Of a stretch of 32,119 nucleotides of DNA, positions 1 through 7,977 are shown one piece after another. Source of the stretch: Fibrobacter succinogenes (GTDB lineage Bacteria > Fibrobacterota > Fibrobacteria > Fibrobacterales > Fibrobacteraceae). The notes below the pieces were generated by a model. The model was not told the DNA's origin and ran no database searches. It worked only from the letters and a program-made list of their open reading frames with translations. The stretch lies in contig CADCGB010000044.1 of assembly GCA_902800815.1 (NCBI GenBank), forward strand, positions 1-32,119. Reading direction: 5' to 3'. Numbering within the stretch: the first letter of the stretch is position 1; each line of letters starts with the position of its first letter. Position numbers and translations under genes: made by a program.

Positions 1-1683
1 CTGGAGGGCTTCCATGGTGGTGCGGATGTTCGGGAGGCCGCGCTTGGCTGCTTCTTCGACCCATTCGTCGGTGTAGCCGTTGCCGTTGAAGATAACCTTC
101 TTGTGTTCCTTCACGATCTTCTGCAACAGGTTCTGCAGTTCTTCGTGGAACTTGTCGGCCGGAACGTTCTGCATCTTGTCGGCGATGAGGTCGAAGGCTT
201 CGGCCACAATCGTGTTGAGAATGACGTTCGGTTCGGAGCAGCTCTGGCTGGAACCCGGAGCGCGGAATTCGAACTTGTTGCCGGTGAAGGCGAACGGAGA
301 AGTACGGTTACGGTCGGTAGCGTCGCGCGGGAGCGGCGGCAGCGTGTCGGAACCGAGTTTGAGAGCACCAGCCTGCTTGCTGGACTTCGGATCGCCCTTC
401 TCGAGCTGGTCGATGACGTCGGCAAGCTGGTCGCCGAGGTACATGGAGATGATTGCCGGAGGAGCTTCGTTGGCACCGAGACGGTGGTCGTTACCAGCAC
501 TTGCGACAGCCATACGGAGCAGGTCGGCATGGGTGTCGACAGCGTAGATCACAGCGCAGAGCGCGGTGAGGAAGATGGCGTTCTGGTGCGGGTCCTTGCC
601 CGGGTTCAAGAGGTTGGTCTTGCCGTAGTTCACGGACCAGTTGTTGTGCTTACCGGAACCGTTGATGCCGGCAAACGGCTTTTCGTGCAGCAGGCACACA
701 AGACCATGGCGGTCGGCAACCTGGCGGAGCACTTCCATAATCTGCATGTTGTGGTCGCAGGCGAGGTTCACTTCTTCGAACATCGGAGCAAGTTCGAACT
801 GGGCCGGAGCGACTTCGTTGTGGCGGGTCTTGGCCGGAATGCCAAGTTTCCAGAGTTCCTTTTCCACATCGTTCATGAAGTTCAGGATGCGTGCCGGAAT
901 GCTACCGAAATAGTGGTCTTCCATCTGCTGGTGCTTGGCAGGAGCGGCACCGAACAGCGTGCGGCCGGCCTGGTAGAGGTCGGGGCGCTGCAGGTAGAAG
1001 CGCTTGTCGATGAGGAAGTATTCCTGTTCGGCACCGAGAGTGACGGTGACCTTCTGTGCGGCGACGCCGAAGAGGCCCATAAGGCGGTCGGCGGACTTCT
1101 GCAGGGCCTGAATGGAGCGGAGCAGCGGAGTCTTCTTGTCGAGGGCTTCGCCGGTGTAACTACAGAATGCAGTCGGAATGCAGAGCGTTGCACCGTTGCC
1201 GTGACGCTTGATGAAGGCCGGAGAGGTCGGATCCCAGGCAGTGTAGCCGCGGGCTTCGAAAGTGGAACGCAGGCCTCCGCTCGGGAAGGAGGATGCGTCC
1301 GGTTCGCCGACGATCAGGTTCTTGCCGCTGAAGGCCATGATTGCCTTCCCGTTCTCGGGTTCAAGGAAGGAATCGTGCTTTTCGGCGGTGGAGCCGGTGA
1401 GCGGCTGGAACCAGTGAGTGAAGTGGGTGGCGCCCCGGTCGATTGCCCACTTCTTCATGGCGTGTGCGACTTCGTTCGCGATGCTTGCGTCGAGCGGTGC
1501 GCCTTCGTCGATGGTGGCGAACAACTTCTTGCAGATGTCCTTGGGCAGGTAGGCGCGCATGGCCTCTGCGTTAAAGACGTCCTCGCCGTAAAAGTCGAGA
1601 CTTGCGGGTGCGGCAGGCATGTTTTCGCCTGCGGCTTCGCTCGCGATTTCCTTGATGGCTTTAAGCCTGTATTCGTTGCTCAT
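1..1683 (-). CDS. glnN: Glutamine synthetase type III (C-terminus cut by window edge)
   Basis: ATP-dependent condensation of glutamate and ammonia to glutamine, cytoplasmic, the entry step of nitrogen assimilation. Reading the minus strand from the ATG at 1683 gives 561 open codons to the window edge with no stop. Type III GS proteins are usually about 700 residues, so roughly 150 C-terminal residues lie outside. Family motifs read directly: [14 protein letters not shown] and [17 protein letters not shown] in the N-terminal half, [27 protein letters not shown] and [19 protein letters not shown] in the catalytic core. An AAAGGAG ribosome site lies about 7 bases before the ATG. It is divergent from gltBD and has its own sigma-54-type promoter about 40 bp upstream. 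The sequence rules out GS types I and II. The large plus-strand reading frame over this gene is a shadow. Confidence 0.95.
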   Translation of the reverse strand, partial: MSNEYRLKAIKEIASEAAGENMPAAPASLDFYGEDVFNAEAMRAYLPKDICKKLFATIDEGAPLDASIANEVAHAMKKWAIDRGATHFTHWFQPLTGSTAEKHDSFLEPENGKAIMAFSGKNLIVGEPDASSFPSGGLRSTFEARGYTAWDPTSPAFIKRHGNGATLCIPTAFCSYTGEALDKKTPLLRSIQALQKSADRLMGLFGVAAQKVTVTLGAEQEYFLIDKRFYLQRPDLYQAGRTLFGAAPAKHQQMEDHYFGSIPARILNFMNDVEKELWKLGIPAKTRHNEVAPAQFELAPMFEEVNLACDHNMQIMEVLRQVADRHGLVCLLHEKPFAGINGSGKHNNWSVNYGKTNLLNPGKDPHQNAIFLTALCAVIYAVDTHADLLRMAVASAGNDHRLGANEAPPAIISMYLGDQLADVIDQLEKGDPKSSKQAGALKLGSDTLPPLPRDATDRNRTSPFAFTGNKFEFRAPGSSQSCSEPNVILNTIVAEAFDLIADKMQNVPADKFHEELQNLLQKIVKEHKKVIFNGNGYTDEWVEEAAKRGLPNIRTTMEALQ

Positions 1684-1722
1684 GGCAAACTCCTTTCGTG
1701 TTTTGTTTTTCGCTGCCATGTA

Positions 1723-1739
1723 TGCAAAAAATGTGCCAA
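1723..1739 (-). promoter_or_regulatory. Sigma-54 (-24/-12) promoter of glnN
   Basis: On the minus strand the sequence reads TTGGCACATTTTTTGCA, against the consensus TTGGCACG-N4-TTGCA: one mismatch, and exactly 12 bp between the GG (1737-1736) and GC (1725-1724) elements. Predicted start of transcription is near 1712, about 29 bases before the glnN ATG. Sigma-54 needs an enhancer-binding ATPase, usually NtrC-like for nitrogen genes; none is encoded in this window. Confidence 0.82.
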
Positions 1740-1932
1740 GATATGTAAAACTGTGGATTTCCGCCTAAAAAGCGGAAAAATGCCAGAGAAACAGGTCGGT
1801 TACAGAAAATGATTGTTTTTCGTTAATTGAAAAAATTGGAAAAAGATTACAGGAAACGTAAAATAATTTGCCGGCTGATTGATTCGTTCGAGGATACTAA
1901 ATAAGAGGGTCTGAAAAATGGATGGGGAAATG

Positions 1933-1958
1933 TTTCGCTATTCTCGAGTATTACGAAA
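1933..1958. promoter_or_regulatory. Imperfect 26-bp palindrome, candidate enhancer site between glnN and gltB
   Basis: The arms begin TTTCG and end CGAAA around a central CTCGAG; 10 of 13 positions are complementary. The centre lies about 163 bp upstream of the predicted gltB start and about 233 bp upstream of the predicted glnN start, a suitable distance for a shared sigma-54 activator. It does not match the enteric NtrC consensus, so the identity of the binder is inference. Confidence 0.4.
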
Positions 1959-2081
1959 TGTGTAATTCTTTCTATTTCTTTTACAAAAATTGAAATTTAA
2001 AATCTGCCTGAATTTCGCGATTATGCCGCTGTTTTACATTTTCTTTCCGCTTTTTCAATAATTGGCGGGTATTTTCAGAAA

Positions 2082-2099
2082 TTGGCACGGATTTTGCAA
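2082..2099 (+). promoter_or_regulatory. Sigma-54 (-24/-12) promoter of gltBD
   Basis: TTGGCACGGATTTTGCAA matches the consensus TTGGCACG-N4-TTGCA completely, with GG at 2084-2085 and GC at 2096-2097, exactly 12 bp apart. Predicted transcription start is near 2109, leaving a leader of about 24 bases before the gltB ATG at 2133. A degenerate copy sits 20 bp upstream at 2061-2080 but lacks the -12 GC. Confidence 0.88.
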
Positions 2100-2132
2100 A
2101 TAAAGAGCGCAAAAAGCTAGAAAAGGACTTTT

Positions 2133-5100
2133 ATGAACGCTCAAGCTCTTTACGACCCGATGAATGAACACGATGCCTGTGGTGTCGGTCTGGTCGCTAA
2201 TATTAATAATGTTGCCTCGCACCAGATTGTGCTGCAGGGCATTACTGTTTTGAAGAGGCTCATGCACCGCGGTGCAGCAGGTGGAGACCCGGAAACCGGT
2301 GATGGTGCGGGTCTTTTGCTTTCTATGCCGCACAAGTTCTTCCGCAAGGTGAACCCGGAACTCCCGGCCCGCTATGGCGTGGCGATGTTCTTTGTGGACA
2401 ACACGCTCGAAGCCACCGCCTTTGACGCGAAGATCAAGGAGATTGCCGCTGCCGAGGGCATGCCGGTGCTGAACTTCCGCGAGGTTCCGGTGAATGCCGA
2501 CAAGATCGGCCGTACTGCCCGCGAGACCTTGCCGCATATCCGCCAGGCGTTCTTCGATGGTTCCGCTTTCGAATCCGACAGCGCGTTCGATATCAAACTC
2601 TATGTGGCTCGCCGCCTGATGGAAAAGGCCTGCAAGGGTCTCTACATCTGCAGTTGCAGCCGCCGTAGCATCGTGTACAAGGGCCTGCTTTTGGCAAGCC
2701 AGATCGAGGGCTTCTACAAGGACCTGAACGATCTCGATTTCGAGACCCCGATTGCACTTGTTCACCAGCGTTACTCCACGAACACGTTCCCGACTTGGCC
2801 GCTCGCGCACCCGTTCCGCTATCTCGCTCACAACGGCGAAATCAATACGCTGCGCGGTAACCTCAACAGTCTGCGTGCCCGCGAGCCGCACATGAAGAGC
2901 GATATCATCGGCGATGATTTGCAGAAGCTTTTCCCGCTCGTTCCGACGGGCCAGAGCGACTCGGCCAGCCTTGACAACATGTTTGAGCTTCTCGTCGCAG
3001 CGGGTCGTAGCCTCCCGCATGCGATGATGATGCTCATGCCTCAGGCCTGGGGCAAGAAGCATTACCTGGGCCGCGACGTGCGTGGCTTCTTCGAATACGA
3101 ATCCATGCTTATGGAACCGTGGGATGGCCCGGCTGCCGTCGCTTTCTCGGACGGTGTGAATGCCGGTGCAATCCTTGACCGCAACGGCCTTCGTCCGGCA
3201 CGTTACACTTTATGTAAAGACGGCCTCTTCGTGATGGCTTCCGAGACGGGCGTGCTCGACCTCCGCGATGACGAAGTTGAAGAAAAGGGCCGTCTGAAAC
3301 CCGGTGAGATTATCTACCTCGACCTCGAAAACCACCGTATACTGAAGAACGCCGAAATGAAGGCGCAGGTGGCTCGTAGCAAGCCTTACCGCCGCTGGGT
3401 TGCCGAGAACAAGATGAGCGTCCGCGGGCTCTTCAGCGAGATCAACCCGTCCGACGTTCCCGAAGATATCCTGGTGCAGCAGAAGCGCTTTGGCTATTCT
3501 GCCGAAGACCTCTCCATCATCTTGCAGCCGATGGCCAAGAACGGTGCCGAGCCGATTGGCTCCATGGGTAATGATGCCGCACTTGCCGTGCTTTCGGACA
3601 AGCCGCAGCCGCTGTTCAACTACTTCAAGCAGTTGTTCGCTCAGGTGACGAACCCGCCGATTGACCCGATCCGCGAAGAATTGGTGATGAGCCTTACGAC
3701 TTACATCGGAAACCACGGCAACATTCTGGAAGAAACTCCGGAGCAGGCGCACCTTATCAAGATTCCGCGCCCGATTGTGACCGAAGATGAGATCCGCCGC
3801 TTTGAAAACATTGGGGATAAGGCCTTCAAGGCAAAAGTGCTCAAGATGCAGTTCCCGCTGGGCGGTGACGGTTCCGTGCTGGAAGCTGCCCTCCAGAACC
3901 TTGCCGGCGATGCCGTCCGTGCGGTGAATGACCATTACGATATCATCGTGCTTTCGGATAAGAACATTGACTGGGGCTATGTGCCTATACCTTCGCTCCT
4001 TGCGACGGCTTGCGTGAACCGCGCCCTGGTGGAAGCGGGCGTGCGCCCCGAAATCGGCTTGATTGTTCAGTCCGGTGAAGTGCGCGAAGTGATGCACTTT
4101 GCGCTGCTGCTCGGTTACGGTGCGACGGTCATCAACCCGTATCTCGCATTCGAGAGCCTCACCAACATGTGCCACAACGGCGACCTGGATGTTGACCCGG
4201 TGACGGCTGCCGCGAACTACGTGAAGGCGGTGGACAAGGGCCTGCTCAAGATTATGAGCAAGATGGGTATCTCCACGCTTCGCAGCTACCGCAGTGCACA
4301 GATTTTCGAAGCCGTGGGCCTGAACCACGAACTCATCGAGAAGTTCCTGCCGGGTACGGCAAGCCGTATCGAAGGTATCGGCCTCGAAGAGATTGCCCGC
4401 GAAGTGGGCGAGCGCCAGAAGATTGCGTTTGCCGATGCAAGCAAGGTGCTGCAGTCGGGTGGCCAGTATGCGTTCCGTAAGGAAGGCGAAAAGCACCTGT
4501 GGACTCCGCAGTCGCTTGCCGCGTTCCGCCAGGCAGTGCAGGGTGGCGACTACGAGAAGTTCAAGGTCTACAGCAAGTTGATTAACGACCAGTCTGAACG
4601 TCAGGCGACTTTGCGCGGTCTCTTCAAGTTCAAGAAGGCGACCCCGATTGATATTAGTGAAGTTGAGTCTCGCGAATCCATTATCCATCACTTTGTGGCA
4701 GGCGCCATGAGCCTTGGATCTTTGAGCCCGGAAGCCCACGAGACGATTGCCATTGCGATGAACCGCATCGGCGCCATGAGCAACTGCGGTGAAGGTGGCG
4801 AAGACCCCGACCGCGATACTCCGGCTGCCAACGGCGATATCCGCAGTTCTGCCATCCGTCAGGTTGCCTCGGGCCGCTTTGGCGTGACGATTGACTACCT
4901 GCGCCATGCGAAGGATTTGCAGATCAAGATGGCCCAGGGCGCAAAGCCCGGTGAAGGTGGCCAGCTGCCGGCACACAAGGTGAACGAGTTTGTGGCGCGT
5001 ATCCGTCACTCCATTCCGAACGTGTCGCTGATTTCTCCGCCGCCGCATCACGACATTTACTCCATCGAGGACTTGGCACAGCTCATTTATGACCTGCGCA

Positions 5101-6557
5101 ATGCCAATCCGAAGGCCCGTGTTTCCGTGAAGCTCGTGTCCGAAGTGGGTGTGGGTACGATTGCTGCGGGTGTCGCGAAGGCCCATGCCGACGTGGTGTT
5201 GATTTCCGGTCACGATGGCGGTACGGGTGCATCTCCGCTCACCTCCATCAAGCATGCCGGTCTCCCGTGGGAACTCGGTATTGCCGAAGCGGAACAGACG
5301 CTCGTGCTTAACGACTTGCGCGGCCGCATCAAACTCCAGGTCGATGGCCAGCTCAAGACGGGCCGTGACGTGGTGGTGGCCGCCCTCCTCGGTGCCGAAG
5401 AATTCGGATTTGCAACGAACCTTCTCGTAAGCCTTGGCTGCGTGATGGACCGCAAGTGCCATACGAACAAGTGCCCGATGGGTATCGCTACGCAGGATCC
5501 GGACTACCGCAAGCGCTTTGCGGGCAAGCCCGAATACGTGGAAAACTTCCTCTTCTTCATCGCCGACGAAGTCCGCGAGATTCTCGCAAGCCTTGGCCTC
5601 AGGAGCCTCTCCGAAGCCTGCGGCCGTAGCGACCTTTTGGAACGCGACGAGGCGATTGCCTTCTACAAGGCTCACAACCTCGACTTCAGCAAGATTTTCC
5701 AGACTGTCGATGGCGGCATCAAGTCCTTCGACAAGAACTTCGTGAAGGAACCGCTTGAAAACTTCGACCGTCGTGAACTGTTACCGTTTGTGGCCGACAC
5801 GCTCAAGAGCGGCAAGGCCGTGGAACTCTGCACGGTGGTACACAACGTCGACCGTACGGTGGGTACGGAACTTTCCGGCGAGGTGGATGAACACTTCGGC
5901 GTGAAGGGCCTCCCCGAAGATACCATCAAGATTCACCTGCAGGGTGTCGCGGGCCAAAGCTTCGGCGCCTTCCTCGCTCCGGGTATTACGCTCGACCTCG
6001 AAGGCGAAGCGAACGACTTTATGGGCAAGGGCCTCTCGGGTGGTAAGATTATCGTGCGCCCGCCGAGCAATGCAAGCTTCAAGGCTGAAGACAACGTGAT
6101 TGCGGGTAACGTCATCGGTTACGGTGGTACCTCGGGTAAGATTTTTATCAACGGTCTTGCTGGTGAACGCTTCGGTATCCGTAACTCGGGCATGCTCCTG
6201 GTTTCGGAAGGCGTGGGCGACCACGGCTGTGAATACATGACTGGCGGTCGCGTTGTAGTGCTTGGCCGCGTGGGCGTGAACTTCGCCGCAGGTATGACGG
6301 GTGGCTTTGCCTACGTGTACGACGAGACGGGTCACTTTGACCTGAGCTGCAACGTGGATTCTGCCGACCTCGAAAGCGTGCTCCCCGGTACCGAGAGCGA
6401 AAGCGAATTGCTCGATATCATCAACCAGCACGTTCAGGCGACGGGTAGCGAGAAGGGCAAGCGCATTCTCGAGAACTGGAATAGCGAACGTCCGAAGTTT
6501 GTGAAGATATTCCCGGTGGATTACAGGAACGCTCTTTTGAAGGCCCAAAAGGCATAG
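2133..6557 (+). CDS. gltB: Glutamate synthase (GOGAT) large/alpha subunit
   Basis: Transfers the amide of glutamine to 2-oxoglutarate to give two glutamates, working with GltD as electron donor. The 1474-residue length is normal for the bacterial NADPH-type alpha subunit. The N-terminal class II amidotransferase nucleophile is Cys16 in EHDACGVG, so a 15-residue propeptide is probably removed. The central FMN-binding synthase domain contains GAMSLGSLSPEAHE, NCGEGGEDP and GQLPAHKVN. The 3Fe-4S cysteines are in CVMDRKCHTNKCPMG near residue 1100, followed by the glycine-rich beta-helix domain (GNVIGYGGTSGK). An AAAAGGAC ribosome site precedes the ATG. gltD starts 15 bases after the stop, and the pair lies downstream of the sigma-54 promoter at 2082. 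Confidence 0.97.
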   Translation: MNAQALYDPMNEHDACGVGLVANINNVASHQIVLQGITVLKRLMHRGAAGGDPETGDGAGLLLSMPHKFFRKVNPELPARYGVAMFFVDNTLEATAFDAKIKEIAAAEGMPVLNFREVPVNADKIGRTARETLPHIRQAFFDGSAFESDSAFDIKLYVARRLMEKACKGLYICSCSRRSIVYKGLLLASQIEGFYKDLNDLDFETPIALVHQRYSTNTFPTWPLAHPFRYLAHNGEINTLRGNLNSLRAREPHMKSDIIGDDLQKLFPLVPTGQSDSASLDNMFELLVAAGRSLPHAMMMLMPQAWGKKHYLGRDVRGFFEYESMLMEPWDGPAAVAFSDGVNAGAILDRNGLRPARYTLCKDGLFVMASETGVLDLRDDEVEEKGRLKPGEIIYLDLENHRILKNAEMKAQVARSKPYRRWVAENKMSVRGLFSEINPSDVPEDILVQQKRFGYSAEDLSIILQPMAKNGAEPIGSMGNDAALAVLSDKPQPLFNYFKQLFAQVTNPPIDPIREELVMSLTTYIGNHGNILEETPEQAHLIKIPRPIVTEDEIRRFENIGDKAFKAKVLKMQFPLGGDGSVLEAALQNLAGDAVRAVNDHYDIIVLSDKNIDWGYVPIPSLLATACVNRALVEAGVRPEIGLIVQSGEVREVMHFALLLGYGATVINPYLAFESLTNMCHNGDLDVDPVTAAANYVKAVDKGLLKIMSKMGISTLRSYRSAQIFEAVGLNHELIEKFLPGTASRIEGIGLEEIAREVGERQKIAFADASKVLQSGGQYAFRKEGEKHLWTPQSLAAFRQAVQGGDYEKFKVYSKLINDQSERQATLRGLFKFKKATPIDISEVESRESIIHHFVAGAMSLGSLSPEAHETIAIAMNRIGAMSNCGEGGEDPDRDTPAANGDIRSSAIRQVASGRFGVTIDYLRHAKDLQIKMAQGAKPGEGGQLPAHKVNEFVARIRHSIPNVSLISPPPHHDIYSIEDLAQLIYDLRNANPKARVSVKLVSEVGVGTIAAGVAKAHADVVLISGHDGGTGASPLTSIKHAGLPWELGIAEAEQTLVLNDLRGRIKLQVDGQLKTGRDVVVAALLGAEEFGFATNLLVSLGCVMDRKCHTNKCPMGIATQDPDYRKRFAGKPEYVENFLFFIADEVREILASLGLRSLSEACGRSDLLERDEAIAFYKAHNLDFSKIFQTVDGGIKSFDKNFVKEPLENFDRRELLPFVADTLKSGKAVELCTVVHNVDRTVGTELSGEVDEHFGVKGLPEDTIKIHLQGVAGQSFGAFLAPGITLDLEGEANDFMGKGLSGGKIIVRPPSNASFKAEDNVIAGNVIGYGGTSGKIFINGLAGERFGIRNSGMLLVSEGVGDHGCEYMTGGRVVVLGRVGVNFAAGMTGGFAYVYDETGHFDLSCNVDSADLESVLPGTESESELLDIINQHVQATGSEKGKRILENWNSERPKFVKIFPVDYRNALLKAQKA

Positions 6558-6572
6558 GGATTTGAGGTTAAT

Positions 6573-7937
6573 ATGCAGGAAATCAACCGAATTGCAGACA
6601 TCTACCGCCCTGTCGAAGAGCGTGTCAAGGACAACAACGAAGTCGAGCGCAAGCTCACCTCGATCGAGGTCATCAATCAGGCGGGCCGCTGTCATACATG
6701 CGGAATCCCGTTCTGCCATGGTGCGGGTTGCCCCCTCGGTAACCTCGTCCCTGAATTCAATGCGGCTGTTGCCGTGGGGAATGCGGAACGCGCTTACGAT
6801 ATCATCAGCAAGACGGCGTTCTTCCCGGAGTTTACGGGCCGCGTTTGCCCGGCGCTCTGCGAATCCGCCTGTACCGGCAATGTGCATAACGACCCGGTGA
6901 TGGTGCGCCAGATCGAAAAGTTCATCATCGAGACCGCCTTCGAGGAAGGTCGCGTGGTGTTGCCGACGGCTGAACCCAACGGCAAGTCTGCCGCTGTCAT
7001 CGGTTCCGGTCCTTCGGGCCTGTTCGCAGCCGAGGCATTGCGCCGCAAGGGCTATGCCGTCACGGTCTTCGAAAAGCAACCGAAGGCGGGTGGCCTGCTG
7101 CGCTACGGTATCCCGAACTGGAAACTTGACAAGTCCATTATCGACCGCCGCATCGCCTTGCTCGAAGCTGCCGGCATCAAGTTTGTCTACAATACCGAAA
7201 TCGGCAAGGACGTTGCCGCGGAATACATCCATAAGAATTTTGACGAAGTGTTCCTCGCCATCGGTACGCCGAACGCACGTGACCTGAAAATCCCGGGCCG
7301 CGAAGCCGAAGGAATCTTCCTTGCCCTCGACTTCTTGCACGGCGCCGAAAAGCCGGGCGAAGCAAATCCTGAAAAGTTCAGCGCGAAGGGCCGCAAGGTT
7401 TTGGTAATTGGCGGTGGCGATACAGGTAACGACTGTGTGGGCAAGGCCATCCGTGAAGGATGCGAAAGCGTGCTCCAGGTGGAATTCATGCCCAAGCCCC
7501 CCGAGGAACGTTCCCCGTCTACGCCGTGGCCCGATTGGCCGTACATGCTGCGCACCAGCTACGCCCAGCACGAGGGCGGCGAACGTCGCTGGAATGTTTC
7601 TTCCAAGCAGTTCATTGTGAAGGACGGTCGTGTGGCCGGCGTGGAAACGGTTCGCGTGGAATGGGAAATGTCCCCGCAGGGTCGCCCGCTCAAGCCGAAC
7701 GAAGTCCCGAATTCTACCGAGGTCATCGATACCGACCTGGTGGTGCTCGCCATGGGATTCACTGGCGTGCCTGCCGAAGGCATCGTGAACGACCTAGGCC
7801 TGCAACTCACTCCGCGTACGGCGATTATCGCAGATCCTGCCCGACACATCCATGCGGTGGGCGACTGTGCGAACGGCGCCTCCCTCGTGGTGCGTGCTAT
7901 GGCCGACGCGAAGGCGAAAGTCGCGGCACTCAAGTAA
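6573..7937 (+). CDS. gltD: Glutamate synthase small/beta subunit
   Basis: FAD- and NADPH-dependent subunit that passes electrons through iron-sulfur clusters to GltB. It has 454 residues, close to the usual 470. The N-terminal cluster ligands are in CHTCGIPFCHGAGCPLGN and CPALCESACTGN. The FAD-binding Rossmann motif is VIGSGPSGLFAAEAL at about residue 140, and the NADPH-binding motif is VIGGGDTGNDCVG at about residue 280. The C-terminal AVGDCANGASLVVRAMADAK motif is typical of the family. The ribosome site is GAGG, 5 bases before the ATG. It forms an operon with gltB. The second NAD(P) motif and direct gltB linkage argue against a PreT- or AegA-type paralogue. Confidence 0.96.
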   Translation: MQEINRIADIYRPVEERVKDNNEVERKLTSIEVINQAGRCHTCGIPFCHGAGCPLGNLVPEFNAAVAVGNAERAYDIISKTAFFPEFTGRVCPALCESACTGNVHNDPVMVRQIEKFIIETAFEEGRVVLPTAEPNGKSAAVIGSGPSGLFAAEALRRKGYAVTVFEKQPKAGGLLRYGIPNWKLDKSIIDRRIALLEAAGIKFVYNTEIGKDVAAEYIHKNFDEVFLAIGTPNARDLKIPGREAEGIFLALDFLHGAEKPGEANPEKFSAKGRKVLVIGGGDTGNDCVGKAIREGCESVLQVEFMPKPPEERSPSTPWPDWPYMLRTSYAQHEGGERRWNVSSKQFIVKDGRVAGVETVRVEWEMSPQGRPLKPNEVPNSTEVIDTDLVVLAMGFTGVPAEGIVNDLGLQLTPRTAIIADPARHIHAVGDCANGASLVVRAMADAKAKVAALK

Positions 7938-7977
7938 CGGTTTACTGTTTGTTGTGATATAGACTGCGCGCGGAATT

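Noticed and set aside
103..1812. 569-codon plus-strand open frame over glnN
   Set aside because: It is the antisense shadow of type III glutamine synthetase, whose motifs are clear on the minus strand; the shadow has no family-like pattern.
3210..5675. 821-codon minus-strand open frame inside gltB
   Set aside because: Antisense shadow caused by GC-rich codon positions in gltB; the sense strand has complete GOGAT motifs.
5781..7571. 596-codon minus-strand open frame across gltB and gltD
   Set aside because: Spans two confirmed sense genes and has low-complexity, Arg/His/Val-rich composition typical of shadows.
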